Positions 1 to 8,900 of a stretch of DNA of 64,000 bases are shown here, one piece after another. Position 1 is the first letter of the stretch; each line of letters starts with the position of its first letter. The stretch is from Acidobacteria bacterium Ga0077534 (GTDB lineage: Bacteria; Acidobacteriota; Blastocatellia; Pyrinomonadales; Pyrinomonadaceae). The translations under genes and the position numbers were made by a program. A model generated the notes under the pieces. It worked only from the letters and a program-made list of their open reading frames with translations. It made no database searches and had not been told where the DNA came from. The stretch covers positions 124,001 to 188,000 of the forward strand of contig LNEI01000017.1 in NCBI GenBank assembly GCA_001464455.1, in the 5' to 3' direction.

Positions 1-30
1 ACTTCGATGTCGATTATTGCGACAAACAAA

Positions 31-68
31 AAGAGGCCGCCCTTTCGGGGACTGCCTCTTCTTTTATT
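31..68 (-). terminator. Rho-independent terminator-like hairpin
   Basis: A perfect 7-bp inverted repeat (AAGAGGC at 31-37, GCCTCTT at 54-60) with an inner CCC/GGGG pairing is flanked by A-rich sequence on the left and T-rich sequence on the right, so it could end transcription in either direction. It lies 50 bases beyond the stop of the small minus-strand frame at 112-264. Confidence 0.6.
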
Positions 69-111
69 CTTACCTCTTTACTCTATCTACTTTTCCTCTC
101 TATATAGTGAG

Positions 112-264
112 TTACTGGTCCTGGATTTGAATCACTCGTTCCGGCTCGGCGGATTCTTCCCGCTCAAAGATCGGTCGTAACCTCAGATAGACCTTTCGAA
201 GATCTTCGACGGTGTAAGCGAAAGGGAATGAATCGATAATTGGTTCGTAGGTTATTTTGTTCAT
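112..264 (-). CDS. Small hypothetical protein, 50 aa
   Basis: A minus-strand reading frame starts with ATG at 264 and stops with TAA at 112-114. The product is acidic and looks protein-like, with a charged helical middle (TVEDLRKVYLRLRPIFERE). No family is recognised. A terminator-like hairpin follows it at 31-68, which supports transcription in this direction. There is no clear Shine-Dalgarno motif before the ATG, so the call rests on composition and context. It could be chance open sequence. Confidence 0.4.
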   Translation of the reverse strand: MNKITYEPIIDSFPFAYTVEDLRKVYLRLRPIFEREESAEPERVIQIQDQ

Positions 265-347
265 TGATCGGGAGTTTAATTATCTTGCAGCTTAGCAGGG
301 TATAGAAACGCGTCAATGCGCCATGGCCTGCGGCTCCGCATCTGGAT

Positions 348-965
348 TCACCAACCCTGCGGTTTGTGAAACGTGCCATTGGCGTCGGTTAGCGGAGTTG
401 AAAACTGGCTCGCCGCGAGTACGCCGGGCCTGATCTTCTTGATTGGAACGCCGGCCCTCTGGAGATGAAAACTCGGATTCTTCTGGGGATTGGCTAGAGC
501 GATGGGGAAACCTAGTTCGTCGCGAACGATTAAGATCGCTTCGAGTAGATCGGAATCGTTAGATATTACGACGGCTCCTTCGTAGGCTTTCTTGTAAGCG
601 TCGTGCAGTAAATGCACGGCCAGGTTCACGTCAGAGCCTTTTTCTTCGGTTTTTATGACGTTAGCGTATTGTTGGGGAACAGTGCCCGCGACTAGCATCC
701 GAACAGGTTTTGTCAGGAAGCGGCCTTCAATAATTTCAGCCTCCGGTCTTGTACCTAAGGCACGGAAGTAAGTTTGCTGGCGGATTGGTTGATCGGGGTC
801 GCTCGGTCTTGCGGATACCCTGGCTGTAAAATATTTGACCTTCTCAACCTGATACTGGGGATAAAGTAGCTGGCACATCTTTACGATATCGAGCCACTTG
901 TACTGCGTGTTCTTCAGTGCCCCGTAGTAGAGATTAAAGCCGTCGATATAGCAGAATATTTTCAT
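348..965 (-). CDS. NYN domain-containing protein (PIN-like ribonuclease fold)
   Basis: The product is 205 aa when started at the ATG at 963-965. The open frame runs further upstream, but only the inner methionine gives the usual NYN opening (KIFCYIDGFNLYYG). NYN domains have a PIN-like nuclease fold that coordinates a metal ion with conserved aspartates. Visible acidic positions are the D of YIDGFN near residue 7, the E/D-rich strand before VNLAVHLL (KGSDVNLAV), and VVISNDSDLLEAI. This matches the LabA/NYN arrangement. The likely role is RNA cleavage or processing; the target is unknown. Such genes are common in mobile and defence-rich regions. Family assignment is firm, function is inferred. 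Confidence 0.85.
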   Translation of the reverse strand: MKIFCYIDGFNLYYGALKNTQYKWLDIVKMCQLLYPQYQVEKVKYFTARVSARPSDPDQPIRQQTYFRALGTRPEAEIIEGRFLTKPVRMLVAGTVPQQYANVIKTEEKGSDVNLAVHLLHDAYKKAYEGAVVISNDSDLLEAILIVRDELGFPIALANPQKNPSFHLQRAGVPIKKIRPGVLAASQFSTPLTDANGTFHKPQGW

Positions 966-1202
966 GGGATTGAGAAAAGCTAAAAAGCAGAGGGCGAAGC
1001 AATTTCTCACTTCGCCCTCGCACCCACCCATCGAAACGAGTGGGGGAATATGCCCTAATACTAACGTACATCTAATTTTTGGTCAATACCTGGGCAATCG
1101 TACCGCAAAGCAACAAGGATAGCCCAGCAAATAAAACAAGGCTGCCTGAGACGTAACTCAGAGAGCCTTTTGATAGAATTCGAACCTGATCGGATAAGAT
1201 AA

Positions 1203-1529
1203 TTATGCCCCGTGCTCCTTTCGGAACCGGGCCAAGACCTCTTCAAATGAACCGGCCTCGAAGTAAATATCTCGTTCGATCCTAAAACCATTGACACAGA
1301 TGTCTTGAAGTTCGTTGAGCGAGAAGTAGCCCCACTCTTCTTCAAAGCCGATCACATATCCGAACATTCGAAAGTCTCCTTCACCGTCTTCACCTTCGGT
1401 TACAAACCAAGTCCAGTTGCCCGCCGGAAAGAAAAACTTTGCGTGGACAACTCGATCTCGTAACGGCACATTTTCCTGAGAATAGAGAGGCGGTATCGAA
1501 GCGCGCAGCTCCGCCGGAAGCAATTGCAT
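1203..1529 (-). CDS. DUF2958 domain-containing protein
   Basis: This 108-aa protein has the hallmarks of DUF2958: an opening of the type LLPAELRASIPPLYSQE, then VHAKFFFPAGNWTWFVTEG, a GD/GYVIGFEEEWGYFSL segment and an acidic C-terminal helix. The family is cytoplasmic, of unknown function, and typically encoded on plasmids and integrative elements. The start is supported by a strong Shine-Dalgarno motif (AAAGGAG) about 8 bases upstream of the ATG at 1529. It stands alone between two non-coding stretches. It is one of several hints that the left part of the window is mobile DNA. Confidence 0.85.
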   Translation of the reverse strand: MQLLPAELRASIPPLYSQENVPLRDRVVHAKFFFPAGNWTWFVTEGEDGEGDFRMFGYVIGFEEEWGYFSLNELQDICVNGFRIERDIYFEAGSFEEVLARFRKEHGA

Positions 1530-1991
1530 CGTATTATTTCTCCTTTGTTTTTTGTTTTGGGAAGCTCAGGAATCGTAGCAGACCGGGCGACTTTGTCAAC
1601 GACCGGACGATCAGCCATTTGGTCATCGCCACGCGATCTAAATGGCGAACCAAATATATGTAAGATTTGTCGCCGTTTCGTCAACTACAGATACGAAGCC
1701 GAGCTAGTTCTTGAAGAGAGTCAAAATAAATGCATATCCGCGAAGAAAGTGCTTGATTTTTTAGAAAACTAATGTATCATCGTGGCACGATCAAGCAGCA
1801 ATTATTATTGGGCGGTTAAGGAGATCCCGGTTCCCAGCATTACCCTTGACCTTGGCACTTAAATATTTCGGCTTGAAACTGAGAAAATCCCAGGTTACCC
1901 TTCGATTCCCACAGTTTCTAGAGTCCAAATTTTCTGAACTGTAGTTCGGCTTTTTTGTTGTTTTTCGATTTGAAGATAACAAGGAGGATTT
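1530..1991. other. Intergenic stretch without a supported gene
   Basis: About 460 bases separate the divergent DUF2958 and winged-helix genes. Short open frames exist on both strands, but none has protein-like composition or a good ribosome binding site. The stretch must carry promoters for both flanking genes. No clear -35/-10 pair could be singled out. Confidence 0.5.
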
Positions 1992-2366
1992 ATGCAGGTT
2001 AAGCTGACACGAAATGAGGCACGGCTTCTAGGTGCCGTTGATCCCGAAGAAGGATCGATGCTATACGAACTCGCCTCCGCAGCAGGCCTTACTCCCGGCG
2101 AGGTGCGCGAGGCGGTTGTCCGGTTAATGGAGACGAACTACATGGCGCAACCACCCGGTCAAGATTATTTCATACTTACAAAGGCGGGTAGGGAAATTCT
2201 GAGTGATATATCTAAATCATCGCTGTCCGACCCTCGGCTAAAAGTTGCTTCCTCAACTTTTATCGTTCCCGAAGAATCCGACCTAATAGGCGAGTATGAA
2301 GATCTGCCGAGCGAAGAAGTATCGGCCGCTCTGGATGAGGAAATCGACAAGTATTTAGACGAGTAA
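1992..2366 (+). CDS. Winged-helix DNA-binding protein (MarR-like), 124 aa
   Basis: The first 70 residues form a compact helix-turn-helix pattern (LTRNEARLLGAV, SMLYELASAAGLTPGEVREAVVRLMET, then a wing ending in YFILTKAGREIL) as in small winged-helix regulators. The remaining 50 residues are acidic and probably disordered, ending in a Glu/Asp-rich tail. A strong ribosome binding site (AAGGAGG) precedes the ATG. The next gene begins 15 bases downstream with its own Shine-Dalgarno motif, so the two are probably co-transcribed. It may act as a local regulator or as a partner of the membrane protein encoded next. Confidence 0.6.
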   Translation: MQVKLTRNEARLLGAVDPEEGSMLYELASAAGLTPGEVREAVVRLMETNYMAQPPGQDYFILTKAGREILSDISKSSLSDPRLKVASSTFIVPEESDLIGEYEDLPSEEVSAALDEEIDKYLDE

Positions 2367-2381
2367 TTCGAGGAGGAACGT

Positions 2382-2969
2382 ATGGAGTATTTGGTTACCG
2401 GAACAACAGCTGCTCTCTTGACCCTTTTCGATCTTGATCGAACCTTTTACGTACCTTCTCGCGTTCAAAGGAAGGTCGCACTTTATTCCTGGTGGGTGGG
2501 TTTCATCTTGATTAATGGGGCTTTGGCGGTTTTGCTTTATAGCATTCTTGGAAACATTGAAGCGCTGAATAGTCTTAACATCTATCTAAAGGCCGTGGTT
2601 TTCGGAATAGGATACCTAGCGTTAATCCGCCTTAAATTTGCAACTTTCAATTTTCAAGGTAATGCGGTTCCGTTTGGAATCGAAGCGTTCTATGAGGCAG
2701 GTAAGGGCTTCATATTCCGGCGTATTAATAGCATTGCTATTCAGGCGAGGCGGGAAGAGACTAACGAACTTGCTAAGAACTCAACGGTAAAGGAGTTGGC
2801 TAGCGAAGCAAAATTCTCGATCGAAGCAGATGCGCTTATTAGTACCGAAGATAAGCGGTCGCGACTTGTCTGGCTATTGAAAATCTTACAAGACGGAACG
2901 GTGTCAGAAGAGGACAAGAAAATTATCCTCGCGAATTACATAAAGTCGGGGCAAATGATGAGTGCCTGA
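2382..2969 (+). CDS. Hypothetical membrane protein, 195 aa
   Basis: Two strongly hydrophobic segments lie around residues 34-55 and 66-82. Residues 85-195 form a hydrophilic cytoplasmic-looking domain with several charged helices. No family is recognised. The gene follows the winged-helix gene by 15 bases and has a clear ribosome binding site (GAGGAGG), so it belongs to that transcript. The C-terminal half contains a segment resembling short protein-protein interaction helices (SEEDKKIILANYIKSG). Nothing in the sequence indicates a catalytic role. Confidence 0.6.
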   Translation: MEYLVTGTTAALLTLFDLDRTFYVPSRVQRKVALYSWWVGFILINGALAVLLYSILGNIEALNSLNIYLKAVVFGIGYLALIRLKFATFNFQGNAVPFGIEAFYEAGKGFIFRRINSIAIQARREETNELAKNSTVKELASEAKFSIEADALISTEDKRSRLVWLLKILQDGTVSEEDKKIILANYIKSGQMMSA

Positions 2970-3032
2970 GAACAGCTACTAAAAAATGGCGACCTTACTA
3001 AGATTGTCAGAAAACCGTTTGGGAGTTTGAAT

Positions 3033-3480
3033 ATGAGAATTTTGCGGAAACCACAATTAGCGATCGGCGTCAGTTCAATATTTGGGGCAATTCTCTTTAC
3101 GACACTCTTTGTCGCTTCTTTGAAGGGGCAAGAAAGGGTTTTTTTTGGAAATCTTCATAGCCATACTTCGTACAGCGACGGATCGGAAAGACCAAGAGAC
3201 GCGTATCGCTATGCGCGCGACATAGCGAGGCTTGATTTTTTGGCTCTCACGGAGCACAACCATTCTAGAGCGATGGGAAGCGATGGTGTCGGCATCGCCA
3301 CGAACAATCGACTTTACAACGGCCTCGGCTTAAACTCTCTGATCCGTTCAGCAAGAGATTATACGGTGGATGGTCGATTCGTCGCGCTCTATGGCCAGGA
3401 ATTCTCGGTGATCAGCCGTGGAAATCATATGGTACCCGGTTCAGATTTCAATATAGTCATAGGCGACCGCGAGTCGCAAC
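3033..3480 (+). pseudogene. PHP-domain metallohydrolase (CehA/McbA type), 5' fragment
   Basis: The ATG at 3033 has a GGGAG ribosome binding site. The product begins with a signal peptide (IFGAILFTTLFVASLKGQ) and then the PHP signature NLHSHTSYSDGS, with further metal-ligand-type motifs LDFLALTEHNH and YGQEFSVISRGNH. PHP phosphoesterases of this type are normally several hundred residues long and bind two or three metals. Here the homology stops near residue 145, around position 3470. The frame then runs on as arginine- and phenylalanine-rich nonsense to 3620, over the beginning of a patatin fragment in another frame. This looks like the front of a gene joined to the back of an unrelated one by deletion or misassembly. 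Confidence 0.75.
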
Positions 3481-4546
3481 AGGGAGCGCCTCGGTGCGAG
3501 TGCGCCAGAAGGTGGCGGATGAAATTCGTCTGGCAGACATCATCGCGGCTTCATCTTGTTTTCCTGGAGGGTTTGAGCCGATCTTTTTTCCGGCTGATTT
3601 CACTTGGTCAAGACCGATAAGGGAGATTGAAACACAGTTGGGGGCCAGGTACGTTCGGGATGTTCCACTCATGGATGGCGGAGTGATCGATAATCAAGGA
3701 ATCGATAACATCAAAGATTTTCTGGAACGCAGCGACGGGAAGACCAATTTCTGCATTGTTTCCGATTCCTCGCCGAGGAATTCCACACTATATGATGCAG
3801 AGTCTAAGCCAGAGAGTTTTTTGAAAATCCCGATCTGGTTGATCGTCTTGCTTTGCATGTTCACTTTCGCTGCCGCGCTTGTGACGATATACGTGCTTGG
3901 AGGAGAGGGGATCGCCCTGTGGAAGCACGGACAAATTGGAACGAGCAGTGCGATTTTGAACTACCTTTTTCCTATCGTGCCCTCAATTGTTGTTGCAACA
4001 GTAACAGTTGGGGCGGCGGGACTCTTTTTGTACTACCGTAAGAAGGCCGAAAAACAAATTCGTGGTTTAGGCGGATGGGTCTGTTTTCTGAGATTATCAC
4101 TACCAAGCGCGTTTCAGTTCATTAAGTCGAGACTTTCGTCTGTAATGACGATGACCACAGACGTTTTTATGGGAAGGATTAGATCTTTAAGCTATACAAG
4201 TGTCTTCTCGAATAAAGAACTCGGACCGCTCTCGATGGCTAATTTGATTTATGACATTGATGACCGTTCGCTATGGAAAAATAAAATTCCCGAGGAATTT
4301 TTCCCGACGCCCGCGCTCCGGGAAAAAGTGAGATTAGCGGAGAACTACGACACCACGCTGAATTTTGATGGCTGTCCCGAAACACTAGACCTGATTGTAG
4401 AAACTGGAAAGGCCACTATGTGTTTCAATCTACTTCGTTATCTTTTATATACGCGAAAGGTTGACGGCCAAGATCCGAGACACCCGCTTACGCCCCTGTT
4501 TAAAACCGTCAAATCAACTTGGGTGGACATATTGAGTAAGCACTGA
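3476..4546 (+). pseudogene. Patatin-like phospholipase, 3' fragment with membrane segments
   Basis: In the frame of the GTG at 3494 the sequence carries the second half of a patatin domain: a strand after TGSA, RLADIIAASSCFPGGFEPIFFP, and the catalytic aspartate motif in PLMDGGVIDNQGID. The N-terminal oxyanion loop and the nucleophile motif GxSxG are absent, so the fragment cannot be an active lipase alone. Two transmembrane segments follow (WLIVLLCMFTFAAALVTIYV and LFPIVPSIVVATVTVGAA), then a soluble tail of about 150 residues. This layout fits membrane-anchored bacterial patatins. The missing front coincides with the point where the preceding PHP gene breaks off. Confidence 0.7.
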
Positions 4547-4558
4547 AAATTTGTTCTG

Positions 4559-5125
4559 TTATTTCAGTAATGAAATGACGCTGCCACGACTAATTTTTAG
4601 TTTCCTTGCAATTTCCGAATTGTTCATCCCCGAAGCCTTCAATTCCTTAATCTTTTCTTTTTTGAGAGCCGCCGATTTGGGTCGACCGTGAGATTTTCCT
4701 CGTTCTCTCGCGTTGGCAATACCTGCCTTAACACGCTCTCGAATAATGTCCCGCTCAAACTCGGCAAAGGTGGATAGCATTCCAGCCATAGCCCGACCGG
4801 ATGGGGTAGAGAAGTCCAGGGATTCGGTTAGCGAGACAAAAACAACATCTAAGGTTCGAAGCTCATTTAGCGACGTAACCAAATCAACCAAGCTGCGTCC
4901 GAAACGGTCAAGCTTCCAAACCAAAATCGCGTCGATCTCACAACGCCTAGCCATCTTTAATAGCTCTTCCCGCTTGGGCCTAGTTTTGGCTCCTGACCCG
5001 ATCTCCTGAAATTCGACGGCCAATTTCCACTTCCGATTTTTTATGTATTCCTTCATCTGCTTCAATTGCATCGGAAGGGTTTGTTGATCGTGGGTAGAAA
5101 CCCGCGCATATAGCCCAACTCTCAT
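4559..5125 (-). CDS. Serine recombinase (resolvase/invertase family)
   Basis: This 188-aa protein has the complete small-resolvase layout. The N-terminal catalytic domain has Ser10 in YARVST, the arginine motif VWKLDRFGRS, and SGRAMAGMLSTFAEFERDIIRERV leading into the long E helix. A short C-terminal helix-turn-helix follows (NNSEIARKLKISRGSV). Such enzymes cut both strands at a short crossover site through a phosphoserine intermediate. The family usually serves transposon cointegrate resolution or DNA inversion. No transposase is visible beside it, so its substrate is unknown. A degenerate copy of the same gene lies 100-300 bases upstream, suggesting repeated insertion or tandem duplication. 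Confidence 0.9.
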   Translation of the reverse strand: MRVGLYARVSTHDQQTLPMQLKQMKEYIKNRKWKLAVEFQEIGSGAKTRPKREELLKMARRCEIDAILVWKLDRFGRSLVDLVTSLNELRTLDVVFVSLTESLDFSTPSGRAMAGMLSTFAEFERDIIRERVKAGIANARERGKSHGRPKSAALKKEKIKELKASGMNNSEIARKLKISRGSVISLLK

Positions 5126-5224
5126 GTTTGCATAATATACAGACGACAGGGGACGGTCAATAAATCCTCGTTTTATAACGATCTGTGAACAATTGAACAG
5201 GCAATCGTAAGTCGAGTGAAGCGG

Positions 5225-5422
5225 CCGCCTTCGGAGTCGGAGAAGACGGCTAGCATTCCTAAGGTCTTCTCGTTTGGGGCGGTTTTGGCTCCTGCCAATC
5301 CTCTGGACTTCATCAGCGATTTTCCAACCTCGCTTCTTAGCGGACCCGCATCGCCTTCAACTGCATTGGAAGCGTTTGCGGATCGTGGGTCGAGACGCGT
5401 GCGTAGAGGGCTACTTGCAAGG
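5225..5422 (-). pseudogene. Decayed serine recombinase N-terminus
   Basis: Reading the minus strand from about 5419 gives VALYARVSTHDPQTLPMQ, nearly identical to residues 3-20 of the intact recombinase next door, then a stop. The match continues in another frame as KRGWKIADEV, then GRSQNRPKREDL, corresponding to residues 32-55 of the intact protein. It fades out near 5225. The copy therefore has a frameshift, stops, and lacks the rest of the catalytic domain and the helix-turn-helix. It is a relic, not a gene. Positions 5423-5664 hold no recognisable gene. Confidence 0.75.
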
Positions 5423-5664
5423 GTGTCCAAAAAGGTGTGCTGGATCGGCGGCGAGAAATGCTGATTTTTCAGGCTCGGCCAGAGTATAGTCGAGCCTGTC
5501 CAAAAACAGTCTAGTTAAAGGCACTCAATTCGTCGGGACCGAAACCGTTAAACCAATCCAAGCTAGACAGCGATTCGAATACTCCCCTTCATTAGCTAAC
5601 TCAAATGAGCTAAATCAAAAGTCGCTCGTCACGCGTCCAATGGATTACATCCGATCCAACATTC

Positions 5665-5997
5665 TCAAGGATAGTACTGCCAGCTTTTTTCGACCCTCCC
5701 ACAACTGTCAATTGTTACACGGAAAAAGTGATACCCAGATTGATCCTTAACTTTGTCATGAAAGTCGATTGTCCAAGGTAACTCACTTTGGTTGACCATG
5801 GTAGGTTCATGAAATCTCTCAAGCTTGAGTCCCTTTTCCACAACAAATTGCCGCAGGCGGTCCCAGGCGATTCGCTTGGCTTCCGACTCTGATACTTCCA
5901 TACCCGCACAAACTATTTTCGTGGCAGAAAGACTGCACGTAGTGAAGCAAAGAACCGTAAGCAGCAGCACTGCTGTTACCACAAACCTATTCGTCAT
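5665..5997 (-). CDS. Small exported protein, candidate immunity partner of the RHS toxin
   Basis: The start is placed at the ATG at 5997, which overlaps the last 11 bases of the RHS gene. The 110-aa product opens with a signal peptide or membrane anchor (FVVTAVLLLTVLCFTTC) and continues with a compact domain containing SESEAKRIAWDRL and the strand-rich YHFFRVTIDSCGRVEKSW. Cys30 and Cys99 in the exported part could form a disulfide. No family is recognised with confidence. Position, overlap and size are those of an immunity gene directly following a polymorphic toxin, and export implies that the threat acts outside the cytoplasm. The immunity role is inferred from layout only. Confidence 0.6.
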   Translation of the reverse strand: MTNRFVVTAVLLLTVLCFTTCSLSATKIVCAGMEVSESEAKRIAWDRLRQFVVEKGLKLERFHEPTMVNQSELPWTIDFHDKVKDQSGYHFFRVTIDSCGRVEKSWQYYP

Positions 5998-8900
5998 TTT
6001 TTTTGCAACTATTTTTAGAAGTTCCATACTTGTTCCATTGCTGTAAAACATCGTAACGCCCGACTGTTATTATGTCATATGGTTTCCCAGGTATCAGGCT
6101 ACCGGCTGCTGTCGATAGTTGGGCCAGAACACCTCGATCTCCAGCATCGAAATCATAAATGTCAGGAATTACTCCAATAGTTCCCACAAATTCTACCAAC
6201 CCGAACTCGTACACTTTCAGCGTACCCGCTAGATCAAACGTAATTCGACCCAATACCGCTGCCTGCCAACCCTGAGTCTGCACGGCGGCAGAATGAATCC
6301 CTTGAACTCTATGCAATACACTCGATTTCCCTTTGGTTCCCGCTTTCACCAATTCTTTGATAGCGGCGAATGAGCTCGGAAGAGGAAACTCCGCCATAAT
6401 CTCGTCGATAGAGATATACGCGGGATTGCCCCTTCCATCCGTGTAGAGTTCTAACGCCTTTTGAGCCGGCAGACTATGTACCTTGTCGCGTTCAGGACAA
6501 TCCAAAAACTTGGGATCTTTTCGCAGATTTTCATTTTGAGAACCCAGCAAGATAGCGAGATCGAATTGACTGTACGAGGCTCCTCTAGGCCGTCCATCAA
6601 CATAATAGAATGGGCCATTTGCAAGGCCGAATTCAAACTCTCTGCGAATCGAATTCGCAATCCCCATCGGGTTGTTCCTGCCTTGATGATATCTTGAACC
6701 TGCCTGAACTGGGAGGCCTGTTGCGAAGCTGTCGGCAAGGAACGAGTTGCCGCCCTCCATAAAATAAGCAAGTGAGCACGGCATAAACGTCCCATTAAAT
6801 TGACAATCACCTACGTCTTGATTATCGAAGGTCGGCGTCTGACCTACCGTCAGGGCGTTCTCGCCGCGAGTGTTTCGGAAATTCGGAATGGTGCCGACGT
6901 TGTTACCCAATGCGTCGAGTTCTTTGGCGTTGAAGCCACGAGCACTGTAACCACTTGCGTCTTGAAACTGCCAAGTGACCGATTCGTTGTTTGCTGTGTC
7001 CACCGCCTGCTGTGCCAAGGTCGCTCCGTTGGCTATGACGTATGTGTATTTCTTTTTGCCTGTCTTGGTGGCCTCAGATACGACCTGACCAAGCACCGTC
7101 GAATTAATGAAATATACCCATTCCCACGGTTTCCAATTGCTCGCGTTAGTATCCCATGTCCGCTGTTCGCGCTTGGTTTCAACCCCGTCTCCATCCTGAT
7201 GGAGCTTTGTTTCGTAGGCCTCCGTACGCCAGGTCATCCGCATTTTACCCGCAGCATCGTAAGAGAAGATTATTGGATCGGAACTCGAATCAGTTGTCTG
7301 CCGTCCATCGTTATCATAGTTCGCTCCTGTGTCGCGGTTGTTGACCATAGCGTAGTCGAAGTCCCAGCCTCCTCCCGTATAGTCCCATAGCGTCGAATCG
7401 CGGGAAGTCACCTGACCAAAAGCGTTGTGTGTATATGATTGTCGGTACGGCAAATTAATGAGATCTGTCTCAGTCTGACTAGTCGTCGCCTCTATGCCTG
7501 ATTTAGCCTCGATAACGCGACCGGCAAAATCGTATTTGAATGATCGGTCAAACCGGTTAAGGGAAGAAATCGACTCATCATTGAGTTTTAAGAGGCCGTT
7601 ATTGTCGTATTGGTAAGACTTGTCGAACGTTTTGTTATTCGGACTGCTAGCCTGATTGACAAGATGCGTCGCTGGCCGTAGCTGAGAGTCATATGTCAAA
7701 CTCGTCTGCATATCGGCGTCACCATAGTTTAGGGACTTCAAAGCACCCCAAGCTCTGTAGACGGGATTCTTTGCATACTCGTCCACACCCCCAAACACTG
7801 TTCCGGTTACCTGCGATAGTTTTCCGGCTTTGTCGTCGGAGTAAGCAATCTGTTTGCCCCACGGATCGGTGTACGATTTAAGCTGACCGCCGAGTGCGTA
7901 GCTGTAAGAGATCGTGTAGAGCCCGGTCGAAGGTTCTTCCGCAAGCGAATCCGTAAAGTTTCTGGATTCACTGGTCAATTGCGAGATTGAATTGTACGAA
8001 TAATCCACCACGCCCAAACCATCCGTCATTTGCGACCGCTGACCCATGTTGTTGTATGTGAACACCACATCCGTAGGATCTGTTATTCCTGAGTTCTGCG
8101 GAACGTTCCACTCGATCTTTGTTACAAGATTGCGCTTGAGTGAGCCGCTAACGTTTTCGTAAGTATATACCGTTTCGGCACCGCGTGCGTCAGTTATTTT
8201 TTCGATGCTGTCATCGGCAAAATAGATGTAGCTAGTTGATCCGTTCTGTTCTGGTCGGTGTGACGCCGAAAGTCGTCCATGCCCGTCGTATGACATTGTC
8301 GTTTCCTGACAAGTACCAGTTGGACAACTTGTCGGGGTTTCCGCACCGGCGTACTGCAGCACGTTAGTAACTTGATCACGGACGTTGTATTTAGTTCGCA
8401 CGGTACTGTACGGAGCAGAACCTGCACCATCCAGATCCCATACTTCAGTCTTGACGACACGGCCAAGAATGTCTTCATAAGTCTTTTGGGTACGTCGCTT
8501 GTCTGTTTGGGACGTTCCTGAAACATTAACGGCGTCTACCATAGGCCCTTTGATAGTGGTCACTTGTCCACCCGCGCAACCGCAACCGGAATATGTATAT
8601 AATGTTTCTTTGCCATCGCTTCCGTTCGATCCAGTCGGCCAGGTCTTCTCCGGACGATTTCTCCAATCGTATATTACGGAGTTGTACCGGAATGCCGTAT
8701 CGTCACCGCCGCTAACAAAGCCCCAACTGCTGTCAACTTCGGTCGGCACAGATTGTTGGACTGCCCGCCCGACAATGTCATAAATCGTTTGCGTCGCGGA
8801 CCATGTAACTGGATTTCCCGACGTATCAAACGTATGCGGAACACGCCTTTTTATGACGCGTCCTGCGCCATCAAAATGCGTTTCCGATTCAACTTCGTCT

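Noticed and set aside
1524-1772. 82-aa plus-strand frame upstream of the winged-helix gene
   Set aside because: It overlaps the start and promoter region of the DUF2958 gene and has no ribosome binding site or protein-like pattern.
6800-7390. 196-aa plus-strand frame opposite the RHS gene
   Set aside because: Composition is Val/Cys-rich and random, no ribosome binding site, and the minus-strand RHS repeats explain the region.
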